Shown here: in pieces, positions 30,758 to 39,149 of the stretch | Position numbering within the stretch: position 1 is the stretch's first letter | Layout of the letters: the number at the start of each line of letters is the position of its first letter | Origin: Desulfurispora thermophila DSM 16022 | GTDB lineage: Bacteria > Bacillota > Desulfotomaculia > Desulfotomaculales > Desulfurisporaceae | Direction: 5' to 3' | Length of the DNA stretch: 64,000 bases | NCBI RefSeq assembly: GCF_000376385.1 | Contig: NZ_AQWN01000002.1 | Coordinates: 115 to 64,114, forward strand | The notes under the pieces: generated by a model | What the model was told of the DNA's origin: nothing | Databases searched by the model: none | What the model saw: only the letters and a program-made list of their open reading frames with translations | Made by a program: the position numbers and the translations under genes

Positions 30758-31512
30758 GCCATAGCCTCCCTGGCTAAAAGAGATAATTGGGCCAGAGTTT
30801 TTTGCAGGTTGGGGTCGTTTTCCAGCAGGCGCATGGCCAGCCAGCGTCTGCTCACATAGGCAGGTATCCAGCCGGGCAGACTGGGTAGAATTTCGTTGAT
30901 TTTGTTTTCAATATCCTGCGGGTAGCGCATTGTGAACGGGGCAGTTTTTATTTTACCCTGGTAAATGTCTAAAACTGTTTTCATCAGCTGGATCAGTCCG
31001 TTGCCGTTGCGACCGGTGGTAGGAACTACAGGAACGCCCAGTGTTTGGGCCAATTTTTGTTTATCAATTACTATACCGCGCTTTTGGGCTTCGTCCATCA
31101 GGTTTAAACAGAGCACAGTGCGGGGTGTGATCGAGAGTACCTGCAGGGCAAGGGTCAGGTGTCGCTCCAGGCAGGTGGCGTCCATGACCACAATAGTGAT
31201 ATCGGGGTCGGCAAAACATATGAAGTCGTGCGTAATCACTTCATCCGGCGAGTTGGGCAAAAGCGAGTATGTGCCGGGCAGGTCGACGAGTAAAAAGGTC
31301 TGATCAGCTATGTTGACCTTGCCGGTAGCCTGGTCGACGGTTTTGCCCGGCCAGTTGCCCGTGTGTTGGCTTAGTCCGGTCAGGGCGTTGAAAATAGTGC
31401 TTTTACCCGTGTTGGGATTGCCGGCCAGAGCCACCACCGGCAGGGCAGCCAGAGCAGGACTCAGGCAAAAAAGGGCTGTGCGCACAGACACCCGATCCAG
31501 TGGTTTACTCAC
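30754..31512 (-). CDS. feoB: FeoB GTPase part, separate gene
   Basis: 252 aa: G1 GNPNTGKS at 31-38, G3 DLPGTYSL, G4 NLMD, and a helical GDI-like segment (about 190-250). Expected to gate ferrous-iron transport by the membrane part encoded immediately downstream. GTG start directly abuts the feoA stop (no gap), and its own stop overlaps the permease start (ATGA), so three-gene translational coupling is likely. Confidence 0.93.
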   Translation of the reverse strand: MSKPLDRVSVRTALFCLSPALAALPVVALAGNPNTGKSTIFNALTGLSQHTGNWPGKTVDQATGKVNIADQTFLLVDLPGTYSLLPNSPDEVITHDFICFADPDITIVVMDATCLERHLTLALQVLSITPRTVLCLNLMDEAQKRGIVIDKQKLAQTLGVPVVPTTGRNGNGLIQLMKTVLDIYQGKIKTAPFTMRYPQDIENKINEILPSLPGWIPAYVSRRWLAMRLLENDPNLQKTLAQLSLLAREAMA

Positions 31513-31749
31513 TCACGCATCCACCCTTTGCACAAGTATGCCGGAAGCAGTTTTCCGGCGCAGGGCAATCATTGCGCCTCGAATGAAGTAGGCCGTGGGA
31601 TCTCCCAGAGGACTGCGGCGCACGACCCGCACTATTGTTCCGGGCAGTATACCCAGGCTGAGCAGCGTGTTGTACATGTCAGTCGGCAATATTATCCGGC
31701 GGACAACGCCGCTTTGCCCTGGAGCCAATTCAGGCAAGGAGAACAACAT
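31513..31749 (-). CDS. feoA: FeoA family protein
   Basis: 78 aa SH3-like protein that supports FeoB. Contains the pattern LSLGILPGTIVRVVRRSPLGDPTAYFIRG split over residues about 30-58, and begins MLFSLPELAPGQSGVVRRI. First gene of feoA-feoB(GTPase)-feoB(permease). I could not see a clear Fur or DtxR-type operator upstream. Confidence 0.92.
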   Translation of the reverse strand: MLFSLPELAPGQSGVVRRIILPTDMYNTLLSLGILPGTIVRVVRRSPLGDPTAYFIRGAMIALRRKTASGILVQRVDA

Positions 31750-32077
31750 AAGAGACTCTTACCCCTCTTTTGTTCTTGCTAAATGGTTTGGCAGACAAGC
31801 CCATCGTCCGGGTGAGTAATTGTTCTGGCAGCTTTGGGTAGTTAGAAGATTGGCTTGAGTAATTCAAAGTTGGCTGGTTAGTTTAAGGGAGTGTTTTTTC
31901 TATAGGTATGCAATGTATTGACGCCAGGTGTTTGGATATTTTTGCAATTGCTTTTGTTAATACCATTTTAGCAGGTCTGTATTATTTTGCTAGTGCAACT
32001 ATGTTCGGAATTATAGACAGGAAAGGGGGGCCGGCGTATTATTAAATTACAGAAGTAAGATTGTGAGGTGATACAAA
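31750..32077. other. Divergent intergenic region, feoA / small ORF
   Basis: About 330 bases, AT-rich. It should hold the promoter of the feo operon (-) and of the 32078 gene (+). No clear consensus promoter or iron box was found. Confidence 0.5.
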
Positions 32078-32215
32078 ATGACGTTTCGCATCAGGAAGAA
32101 AAACATCAAGCTGGTTAAGGTGGAGCGTAACCAAAACACCCAAGGCTCTGGTAACCGTACGGAAAAAGTGAATGCGTTCACAGACTTTTATGGACAGATG
32201 ATCTTCATGAAGTGA
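32078..32215 (+). CDS. Small basic hypothetical protein, 45 aa
   Basis: Begins MTFRIRKKNIKLVKVERNQN and ends DFYGQMIFMK. ATG start with GTGAGGTGAT at good spacing and a strong terminator 57 bases after the stop, so it behaves like a complete small transcription unit. No homologue recognised; the N-terminal half is strongly basic. Confidence 0.6.
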   Translation: MTFRIRKKNIKLVKVERNQNTQGSGNRTEKVNAFTDFYGQMIFMK

Positions 32216-32271
32216 CCGGAAGTGGGTGTGGAAGATATTGGAAAATAATAGTTGTTGCTGGCAGGACTACG

Positions 32272-32318
32272 GCGCGGCTGCGTTCCAATTGTTGGGGGAG
32301 CAGCCGCGCAGTGTTTTT
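32272..32318 (+). terminator. Terminator after the 45-aa gene
   Basis: GCGCGGCTGC / GCAGCCGCGC, a perfect 10-bp GC-rich stem with a 19-base loop, followed by AGTGTTTTT. Confidence 0.85.
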
Positions 32319-32333
32319 AAGGGCGTTGTTTTA

Positions 32334-32342
32334 TGGTAAAAT
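32334..32342 (+). promoter_or_regulatory. Extended -10 promoter of the LysR gene
   Basis: TGGTAAAAT (TG-n-TAAAAT) 36 bases before the start codon; no strong -35. Confidence 0.45.
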
Positions 32343-32377
32343 CTACAGGTAGCGGATGACGAGAAGGTGATGAATTT

Positions 32378-33391
32378 TTGAACATAAAACAACTGGAGGC
32401 ATTTCTGCTGGTAGCGGAGATGGGCAGCTTTACCAAAGCGGCCCGCAAACTTTTTTTAAGCCAGCCGGCAGTGAGCTTTTTAATCAAATCTCTGGAAGAG
32501 GAAATGGAAGTGGAGCTCTTCAGCCGCCAGGAGCGGCGGGTGGAATTGAGCACAGCGGGGCGGCTTTTGTTGCCCGAGGCTCGCCAGTTGTTGAAGCAGT
32601 ATCAACGTATGCACTGTTTACTGGAAGAGCTGAAAGGGTTGAAAACCGGCCTGTTGGAGCTGGGGGCCAGTACCATTCCGGGGGAATATCTTTTGCCCTG
32701 GTATATTGGATATTTTCGCCAGAAATATCCTGGTGTAAAGGTCACATTGCGCGTATCGGGCAGTGGCGATGTGATGGATTGGCTGAAAGAGAGGCTGATT
32801 GACATTGGCATTGCCGGACGTCCCGCTCCCTCGGCAGATATTATTTCTGAACCATGGCTGGCCGATTCTCTGGTGTTGCTGGTGCCACCTGGCCATGAGT
32901 GGGCTGACGGGCAGCGGGTCAGGGTGAGAGATCTGGTGGGACAACCTTTCATTCTGCGCGAACCTGGTTCGGGCACCCGGCAGGTATGGGAGGAGCGGCT
33001 GGCTACTGCCGGTTTGAGTGTGGCAGATTTATCTGTGGTCATGGAGATGGGCAGTACCAGGGCGGTGATCAGCGCTGTGCAGGCCGGGCTGGGTATAGGC
33101 GTGGTTTCTTACTGGGCGGCGGCCGAATGCCTGGCTTTGCGCCTGGTGAAACATGTGCAGGTGGCGGAAATGGATTTGTCCAGGTATCTGTATTTGCTGC
33201 GGGGCAATCATGATGCTGGGAACTATGCCGCGCAGGTGTTTTGGGACTTTTTGAAAAAAGAGAAGCCGGCAGATATTTTGCCGGCCGAGAGAATAGATAC
33301 TTTGGCGAAATACTACGATTGGGCCGGGGCTTGTTTGCCGCCCGGCGAGGCAGATCCGGGGGCCCCCATGCCCAGGCCGGGGGCCAGGTGA
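32378..33391 (+). CDS. LysR-family transcriptional regulator
   Basis: 337 aa. N-terminal winged helix-turn-helix (MNIKQLEAFLLVAEMGSFTKAARKL, split at about 1-25, then LSQPAVSFLIKSLEEEM) and a periplasmic-binding-like effector domain (about 90-290). TTG start behind GAGAAGGTGATG. The 3' end overlaps the converging efflux gene by 79 bases, so the ~45-residue Pro/Gly-rich tail may be a late extension. Targets unknown; the pump and the small upstream gene are candidates. Confidence 0.9.
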   Translation: MNIKQLEAFLLVAEMGSFTKAARKLFLSQPAVSFLIKSLEEEMEVELFSRQERRVELSTAGRLLLPEARQLLKQYQRMHCLLEELKGLKTGLLELGASTIPGEYLLPWYIGYFRQKYPGVKVTLRVSGSGDVMDWLKERLIDIGIAGRPAPSADIISEPWLADSLVLLVPPGHEWADGQRVRVRDLVGQPFILREPGSGTRQVWEERLATAGLSVADLSVVMEMGSTRAVISAVQAGLGIGVVSYWAAAECLALRLVKHVQVAEMDLSRYLYLLRGNHDAGNYAAQVFWDFLKKEKPADILPAERIDTLAKYYDWAGACLPPGEADPGAPMPRPGAR

Positions 33392-34968
33392 GCAAATTGC
33401 CGGGCCATGAGTTGACGCTGCTTTTCGGCCCGCCCTTTGGTCAGATAAAAAGCGAAGGGTAGGCCCAGAAAGACAAAAATCGCTCCCACCAGCAGGGCAT
33501 CGCTCATGCCGCGCATGAGCGCTTCTCGCTGTACCAGGCCGCTGACGGCTGCCAGAGCGGTACTTCTGTCACCCAGGGCGGCAGCAGCGTAGTTCAGATA
33601 CTGGCTGGCCAGAGGTGCATCCACACTGATTCCGGCCCCCAGCACGGCGGTGTGGTAGGCCTGGCGGCTGATCATAATGTATGTCAGGTAGGCAATACCC
33701 AGTGATGAGGCAATTTGCCGGAAAAGGTTGTTGATAGCCGTGGCCCGGCCTACCAGAAAAGGCGGTACCGTGTTTGTGCCCACGGCAGAAAGGGGCATCA
33801 TGGCCAGACCCAGTCCCAGAGCCCGCAACACCAGTAGCAGGCGCAGGTGGGGCAGGCTGTAATTGAGATTCAGTTCATGCAGCATGTAACTTATCGTACC
33901 GGCTATGGTCAGACCCACCACGCCCAGGGGCATGGCACCAATTTTGTCAAACAGCCGGCCGCTGATGGGCATCATCAAACCGGTGGCCAGGGCCATGGGC
34001 ATCATAAAGAGACCTGTTTGCATGGGTGTCATGCCCAGCATGTTTTGGGTGTATAGAGGAATGATAAAAATAATGGCAAACAGCCCCACCTGGGTGAGCA
34101 CGGTAACCGTTGTGCTGATACTGAAAACCGGGTTCTTGAATAGACGAATTTCCAGCATGGGGTGGTCGACCCGCAGCTCCCAGACACAAAACAGCAGCAG
34201 GCTGAAAAAGGCAATGCAGAACAGGGTAACAATATACTGCGAGGTCCACCCCTTATCCTGCCCTTTGCTCAGGGCCAGCAGCAGGGCAAAACAACCTGTG
34301 CAGCAAAGAAAAGCCCCCAGGTAGTCAAATTTTAAATTTGGCTGACGGGGAGTTTCCTGCAGCGCCATTTGGGTGAGCAATACGGCAAAGAAGCCTATGG
34401 GAATATTAATGGTAAAGATCAAATGCCAGCTGAAATTGTCCACCAGGTAACCACCCAGGGTGGGACCGATGGCTGGAGCCATGGTAGCGGCAATGCCCCA
34501 TAGGCCCAGGGCCAGGCCGATTTTTTGCATCGGCACAATGCGGTAGATGATGGCCATACTTACCGGCATGATCATACCGCCGCCGATAGCCTGCACGACC
34601 CGGAAGGCAATGAGCGAGTTGTTGCTCCAGGCCATGCCGCACAGCGCCGAGCCAATGGTAAAGGCTATCAGGGCAAAGATGTACATGAATTTATAGCCGT
34701 AACGGTCGCCCAGATAACCGGTAACCGGTACCACTACGCCGGAAGCCAGCAGATAGCCGGTAAGAATCCACTGGGCATCCTCGGTATCCACGCCGAAAAT
34801 GGCCATCAGCTTGGGCAGGGCAACGTTGACAATACTGCCGTCCAAAATAGCCATGAAAGCGCCAATTACTACAACAAATAAGCCCATCCAGGGGAAGGGT
34901 CGCGGGTCTTTCTGCAAACCAGTCGCGGACGGCCTGCCTCCCGGCGGCAAGGGATTTTTTGCGGCCAT
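33313..34968 (-). CDS. DHA2-family multidrug efflux MFS transporter (EmrB/QacA-like)
   Basis: 551 aa with about 14 membrane segments. Motif A-like GYLGDRYGYKFMYI, the DHA2 pattern LDGSIVNVALPKL near the N-terminus and motif C-like GPTLGGYLVDNFSWHLIFTINIP, split across about 145-167. ATG at 34968 is preferred over GTG 34977 because GGAG lies eight bases before it. Twelve bases downstream of its EmrA-like partner. Confidence 0.92.
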   Translation of the reverse strand: MAAKNPLPPGGRPSATGLQKDPRPFPWMGLFVVVIGAFMAILDGSIVNVALPKLMAIFGVDTEDAQWILTGYLLASGVVVPVTGYLGDRYGYKFMYIFALIAFTIGSALCGMAWSNNSLIAFRVVQAIGGGMIMPVSMAIIYRIVPMQKIGLALGLWGIAATMAPAIGPTLGGYLVDNFSWHLIFTINIPIGFFAVLLTQMALQETPRQPNLKFDYLGAFLCCTGCFALLLALSKGQDKGWTSQYIVTLFCIAFFSLLLFCVWELRVDHPMLEIRLFKNPVFSISTTVTVLTQVGLFAIIFIIPLYTQNMLGMTPMQTGLFMMPMALATGLMMPISGRLFDKIGAMPLGVVGLTIAGTISYMLHELNLNYSLPHLRLLLVLRALGLGLAMMPLSAVGTNTVPPFLVGRATAINNLFRQIASSLGIAYLTYIMISRQAYHTAVLGAGISVDAPLASQYLNYAAAALGDRSTALAAVSGLVQREALMRGMSDALLVGAIFVFLGLPFAFYLTKGRAEKQRQLMARQFAHLAPGLGMGAPGSASPGGKQAPAQS

Positions 34969-34980
34969 GTACAGCACTCC

Positions 34981-35634
34981 TTAACGGACGTGAATTTTGA
35001 TCTCCGCATTGGCGTTATGAATCAAATTTCCCGGCGGGTTGTCCAGAGCGATCTTGATCGGGATGCGCTGTACCACTTTGGTGAAATTGCCGCTGGTGTT
35101 GGTGATGGGCAGAAGAGAGAACGTGGCCAGGCTGGCTTCGCCGATGTAGTACACGCGGCCGGTAAATTTCTGGCCGGGTAAATAGTCCAGGGTGACATCC
35201 ACCAGTTGCCCCAGTTTAACTCGGCTCAGATCGGTTTCCTCCACATTGGCACTGATATACATCTGGCGCGGGTCCACCAGCAGGGCGATGGTGGCGCCAG
35301 CGGCAGTGTTTTCGTTGGGGTTGGCCAGCTTTTTAATTATTATGCCGTCCACCGGGGCTTTGACTACGGCCAGTTCGGGGTCGGTGCCGGGGGGCAATTG
35401 AGCTTCATCCAGCCGGGCCAGCACTTGTCCCGCCTGCACATGGTCGCCTTCCTCAAACTCTACGGACTTAATTTTGCCGTTAACGCGCGGGGTGGCTTTG
35501 TATATGGTGCCGTCCACCCGGGCATCGTCGGTCCGGACATAGAAAGTGTTATTGTACCAGTAGTAGCCGGTAATGCCCAGGGTGGACAGGATCATCATGA
35601 TCAGCAGCACCAGCATAATTTTGTTGTTTTTCAT
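34981..35634 (-). CDS. EmrA/HlyD-type membrane fusion protein, compact
   Basis: 217 aa from ATG 35634 with AAGGAGC upstream. One N-terminal membrane anchor (MLVLLIMMILSTLGITGYYW at about 6-25), then biotinyl-lipoyl halves (RVNGKIKSVEFEEGDHVQAG, then VVKAPVDGIIIKKL) and a beta-barrel region. The coiled-coil hairpin normally between the lipoyl halves is missing: only about ten residues (EAQLPPGTDPEL) link them. Adapter for the MFS pump encoded 12 bases downstream. Confidence 0.88.
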   Translation of the reverse strand: MKNNKIMLVLLIMMILSTLGITGYYWYNNTFYVRTDDARVDGTIYKATPRVNGKIKSVEFEEGDHVQAGQVLARLDEAQLPPGTDPELAVVKAPVDGIIIKKLANPNENTAAGATIALLVDPRQMYISANVEETDLSRVKLGQLVDVTLDYLPGQKFTGRVYYIGEASLATFSLLPITNTSGNFTKVVQRIPIKIALDNPPGNLIHNANAEIKIHVR

Positions 35635-35768
35635 TCTCTGATTGCTCCTTTCCGGCAACGTGAAGTTCAATAAATAGATTAATTATTTAATGGCATTAAC
35701 CGTTTATATGTTTAAGTATAGGCAGGCAGTATATTCCTGTCAATAAAAAATAGCTGGCGGAAAAAATT

Positions 35769-35808
35769 AACCCCCTGCCAGGCTCACTGCGCGCCGGCAG
35801 GGGGTTTT
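35769..35808 (-). terminator. Terminator after the 94-aa gene
   Basis: ACCCCCTGCC ... GGCAGGGGGT stem; on the - strand it is followed by TTAATTTTTT. Confidence 0.75.
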
Positions 35809-35920
35809 ACAGGGGGCTGCTTAACTGCAACAAGTATCTCCTCCCCGTTGTTGCTGTTTATTCTTCCGATTTGCTGGTGGGATTTGAGTTCAACTCATGG
35901 TGCCGGATGAGGCATGTTGA

Positions 35921-36205
35921 TTAGTGTTTGAAATGCTGCTTGATTTCCGACCAGTGCATGAAGGTCTTGAAATTGGACCAGAGCACTTTGACCAGGGAAT
36001 GGTCGGCTATCGGGGCAGGATGCTTTTCTTCCCAGGTGGTGTAGGTGGCGTAGTCCTGCCGCCGGGCTTCCTGAATGTCGCTTACCGCATGGCGAATATC
36101 TTCCATGGTCACAGCCTCATCCCTCACCTGCTCCTGCCCTTGCGCCTGGATGGCTTCCAGAACCTCGCTCCTGCTGCAGGGCCAGTTAATGGTTTGTTTT
36201 GCCAT
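35921..36205 (-). CDS. Hypothetical protein, 94 aa
   Basis: MAKQTINWPCSRSEVLEAIQ at the start, ATG behind AAAGGAGTG. Not recognised. Probably helical and soluble, Trp- and His-containing C-terminus (FKTFMHWSEIKQHFKH). It has its own terminator and a perfect palindrome upstream, so it seems to be a regulated single gene. Confidence 0.65.
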   Translation of the reverse strand: MAKQTINWPCSRSEVLEAIQAQGQEQVRDEAVTMEDIRHAVSDIQEARRQDYATYTTWEEKHPAPIADHSLVKVLWSNFKTFMHWSEIKQHFKH

Positions 36206-36537
36206 AGCTAACACTCCTTTCTGGAACAATACAGGTTTGACCCCAGGATTATTCTGCCTCTTTTGTATTAATACAACTGCTTGGTTATGGTTATTTTTTT
36301 GTGGCGCAAGTTAACTGGTGCTTAATATGGTTATAGCTATTTAATATTATTGTCTCTTCCTGCTATTATCATAATCCCGGCGGAAGGTGAGGGAAACCTT
36401 TCTCCTTTGAAAGGCGAAAAATATTGTTAGCGGTGCCTGTTAGACAAGTCAAGTGTTTCACATGCCCGCTTTTCTGCCGTTCAGCTTGGCGAAATGTTCA
36501 CCAGCCCGGTTTTTTGCCAATGGACAAGGCGAACATT
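36206..36537. other. Intergenic region upstream of the 94-aa gene
   Basis: About 330 bases. It contains a perfect palindrome (36263-36276), a GAAATGTTC / GAACATTTC inverted repeat at its right end and no convincing gene. Confidence 0.5.
36263..36276. promoter_or_regulatory. 14-bp perfect palindrome, operator candidate
   Basis: TTGTATTAATACAA, about 60 bases upstream of the 36205 start codon, the position of a promoter-overlapping operator. Regulator unknown. Confidence 0.5.
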
Positions 36538-36539
36538 TC
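36491..36539. repeat. Inverted repeat at the 3' end of the ADP-forming synthetase gene
   Basis: GAAATGTTC (36491-36499) and GAACATTTC (36531-36539) are perfect complements, extended by a CC/GG pair after one mismatch. The right arm covers the stop codon. No U-run follows on the - strand, so it may be a processed 3' end. Confidence 0.5.
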
Positions 36540-38667
36540 ACAAATCATTCAGGGCTGGCTTTAACACCATGCGGGCGTCCAGTACAAGCGCACCGCTCGG
36601 ATATGCTACGACGGGGTTTAAATCCATCTCCGCTATTTCACCTATTGCCATGGCCAGGTTGGACAACCTGGCAATAATACTTGCCAGGGCGTCAATGTCT
36701 CCTGGCGGTTTTCCCCGGTAACCTGCCAGGAGACGGCTGCCTTTGATCTGCCGGATCATTTGGCCGGCTTCTTCTTGATCAAGCGGGAGCATGCGGAAGG
36801 AGACATCTTTTATTATTTCGGTAAAAATTCCTCCCAGACCGCAGGCTACCACCGGACCAAACTGGTCATCCACAGTCATACCTATGATTAACTCTATTCC
36901 CTCTGCGGCCATGGGTTGCACTGTTACGGCTGCTTCTGGATCCAGAGGAAGGGCTTTTGTGGTCATTTCTCTGTAAGCCTGGCGCAGTGACGTCTCATCG
37001 GCAAGGTTCAGGCGCACACCACCGTAATCCGATTTATGGATAATTCTGGGGGAGCGGATTTTTAATACTACCGGATAACCAAGTTTTTGGGCGCATGCTG
37101 CTGCCTCGTCTGCGCTCCGGGCTGCCAGACAGGGGGTTACCGGAATGCCGAAGGTGGCCAAAACTTCCTTGGCTTCGTCCTCCAACAGCAGGTTCCTGCC
37201 TTCAGAGCGGGCTCTGCCTATTATTTCATTAACTTTTTCCATATCTTTGGGGGCTGTAATTTGGGCGGTAAAATTGGGTTCCTGCTGTACCGCCGGTCTG
37301 CTGTAGTGCACCAGGGCGGCCGCGCCCCAGGCGGCTTCATCGGGTGATATATAGAGCGGTATGCCCGCCTCCTGGAGGGCCTGTCTGTCCCCTGCCACAT
37401 CTCCCACAGTGGAAATATAACAGGCCAGAATGGGCTTGTTGGTTTTTTGTTTGGCCGTAATGAGCTCCCGGGTGGGATTGCGCCAGTTTTTCTGCACGCA
37501 GCTGAAGGTGGCCAGAAGATCAACGTTGGGGTCCTCCAGCACCGCTTCTACCAGCCGGCCGTATGTTTCGGCCGCAAAACCAAGCCCCGCTGCGTCCAGG
37601 GGGTTTTTCAATATGACGGGCGGATTTTCGCCCAGGATACTCTTTATTCTCTGGATGCTCTCCTGGTTGAAGGCAGGAACGTTCACACCCTGTTTGGCCA
37701 GCCGGTCCAGGGCCACAATGCTGGGCCCGGCCGTATAGGTGTACAGGCCGGCCCGGTCTCCGGCGGGGAGCGGGCACAGGGAGAGAGCCTTGCAGGCCGC
37801 CACCAGTTCAGGCACGCTTTCTACCAGCAGTATACCGTACTGCCGGAAAATGTCCTGGAAGAGCCGGTGGGAGCCGGCTATGCTCCCGGTGTGGGTCATG
37901 GCGGCGTAGTTGACGGCATCGGATTGGCCGACTTTGTACACCACGACAGGTTTTTGGCGGGCTACTTTACCCGCTGTCTGGACCAGCCGGCGGGTGTCAT
38001 CCACCCCTTCCAGAAAAACTCCAATCACCTTTGTGCCGGGGTCTGTGAGCAGATATTCCAGGTAGTCGGCAATTTCCAGGACGGTGCGGTTGCCCGCGCC
38101 AATCCACTTGTTTATTCCCAGACCCTCATCCGAGGCCTTTTGGATAATGTACAGGCCTATGCCACCGCTCTGGCTGATAAATGAAACATTGCCCTTCTTC
38201 AGGCGCAATGGGTAAAAGGATGCATCCAGGTCCGCATCGGTGTTGATTATCCCCAGGGTATTGGGGCCAACTACTTTAATTCCGTACTTTTGGGCTATCT
38301 CCACCAACCTTTTTTCCAGGGCGAGCCCTGTCTCGCCAGTTTCCCGGAAACCGCCGGCAACGCAGACAGCTCCTTTTACTCCCAGTTGCCCGCATTGCTC
38401 CACTGCTTCCACAGTGGCATGCTGGTTCAGGGAAACCAGAGCCAGGTCCACCGGGTGCGGTATGTCGCTCAGAGAGCGATAAACCCGCAGGCCCATTATG
38501 GAGTTAAGCTTTGGGTGTACGGGATATACTTCACCTTTAAATCCCCCATAGATGAGACTTTCCAGGAGGTTATATCCTACCTTGTCCGGCGAATCCGTAG
38601 CGCCGATCACAGCCACCCGTTGTGGATAAAACATACCTTGTATTCTCTCTATATCTGGCCTGTGCAT
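36538..38667 (-). CDS. Acyl-CoA synthetase (ADP-forming), fused alpha-beta
   Basis: 709 aa. CoA-binding Rossmann domain (VAVIGATDSPDKVGYNLLES at about 18-37), succinyl-CoA-ligase-like flavodoxin domains with the phospho-accepting His259 (AAMTHTGSIAGS), then an ATP-grasp domain (about 485-709; GYPVVLKIRSPRIIHKSDYGG near its start). It interconverts acyl-CoA, ADP and phosphate with acid, CoA and ATP; acetate or a related short acid is likely but the substrate is not fixed by sequence. Divergent from the AMP-ligase fragment and part of the acyl-CoA cluster. Confidence 0.92.
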   Translation of the reverse strand: MHRPDIERIQGMFYPQRVAVIGATDSPDKVGYNLLESLIYGGFKGEVYPVHPKLNSIMGLRVYRSLSDIPHPVDLALVSLNQHATVEAVEQCGQLGVKGAVCVAGGFRETGETGLALEKRLVEIAQKYGIKVVGPNTLGIINTDADLDASFYPLRLKKGNVSFISQSGGIGLYIIQKASDEGLGINKWIGAGNRTVLEIADYLEYLLTDPGTKVIGVFLEGVDDTRRLVQTAGKVARQKPVVVYKVGQSDAVNYAAMTHTGSIAGSHRLFQDIFRQYGILLVESVPELVAACKALSLCPLPAGDRAGLYTYTAGPSIVALDRLAKQGVNVPAFNQESIQRIKSILGENPPVILKNPLDAAGLGFAAETYGRLVEAVLEDPNVDLLATFSCVQKNWRNPTRELITAKQKTNKPILACYISTVGDVAGDRQALQEAGIPLYISPDEAAWGAAALVHYSRPAVQQEPNFTAQITAPKDMEKVNEIIGRARSEGRNLLLEDEAKEVLATFGIPVTPCLAARSADEAAACAQKLGYPVVLKIRSPRIIHKSDYGGVRLNLADETSLRQAYREMTTKALPLDPEAAVTVQPMAAEGIELIIGMTVDDQFGPVVACGLGGIFTEIIKDVSFRMLPLDQEEAGQMIRQIKGSRLLAGYRGKPPGDIDALASIIARLSNLAMAIGEIAEMDLNPVVAYPSGALVLDARMVLKPALNDL

Positions 38668-38735
38668 TGTTTTGCCCCCTATAAATTAACAGAATATTTT
38701 AAAACATCATACCACCATTTATTTATGTATGTCTA

Positions 38736-39068
38736 GTGTTGAATTTTCTCGGGCGGCTGAAGGAAATGATTAAGTGTTCCGGCTATAGTGTTTTCCCGGA
38801 GGAAGTGGAAATGTTGCTGCTGAAACATCCGGCCATACAGCAGGTGGCGGTGGTGGGAGTGCCCGATCCGGTACGCGGGGAAAGTGTCAAGGCCTTTGTG
38901 GTTTTGAGAGAAAATTACAAAGGACAGATTAAACCGGAGGAAGTTATAGAGTGGGCCAAAAACAGTATGGCTGCTTATAAATACCCCCGGCAGGTGGAAT
39001 TCCGGGATGCCTTGCCGGCCACCGGCACGGGCAAGGTGCTGCGCCGTTTGCTGAAAGAGGGGAATTGA
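38736..39068 (+). pseudogene. C-terminal fragment of an AMP-forming acyl-CoA ligase
   Basis: 110 aa that match only the last quarter of an acyl-CoA synthetase: the hinge segment GRLKEMIKCSGYSVFPEEVE and the catalytic-Lys end ATGTGKVLRR. An in-frame TAA at 38700 closes the frame upstream, and no N-terminal domain exists nearby. It parallels the C-terminus of the complete ligase at 40844-42496 (shared AAYKYPRQVEF-like and ATGKV patterns). Probably a deletion remnant, perhaps of an ancestral duplicate; expression as a free C-domain is possible but unproven. Confidence 0.75.
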
Positions 39069-39080
39069 GTATATTTACAG

Positions 39081-39124
39081 TGCCCGGCGGTTGATCTATC
39101 ATTTAGTTATTAAAATGCCGGGCA
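39081..39124. repeat. Inverted repeat upstream of the sigma-54 activator
   Basis: TGCCCGGC and GCCGGGCA arms separated by 28 AT-rich bases; no T-run. Possible operator or mRNA structure. Confidence 0.4.
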
Positions 39125-39149
39125 GGCGCCCAGAGCAGGGGTGGCGGGG

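Noticed and set aside
36360-36440. Purine-rich stretch (GGAAGGTGAGGG...) as a riboswitch
   Set aside because: Only a short accidental stem; no aptamer core and no gene in the right orientation directly after.
38736-39068. A complete small protein gene
   Set aside because: It matches only the C-domain of acyl-CoA ligases and has an in-frame stop just upstream, so a fragment is more likely.
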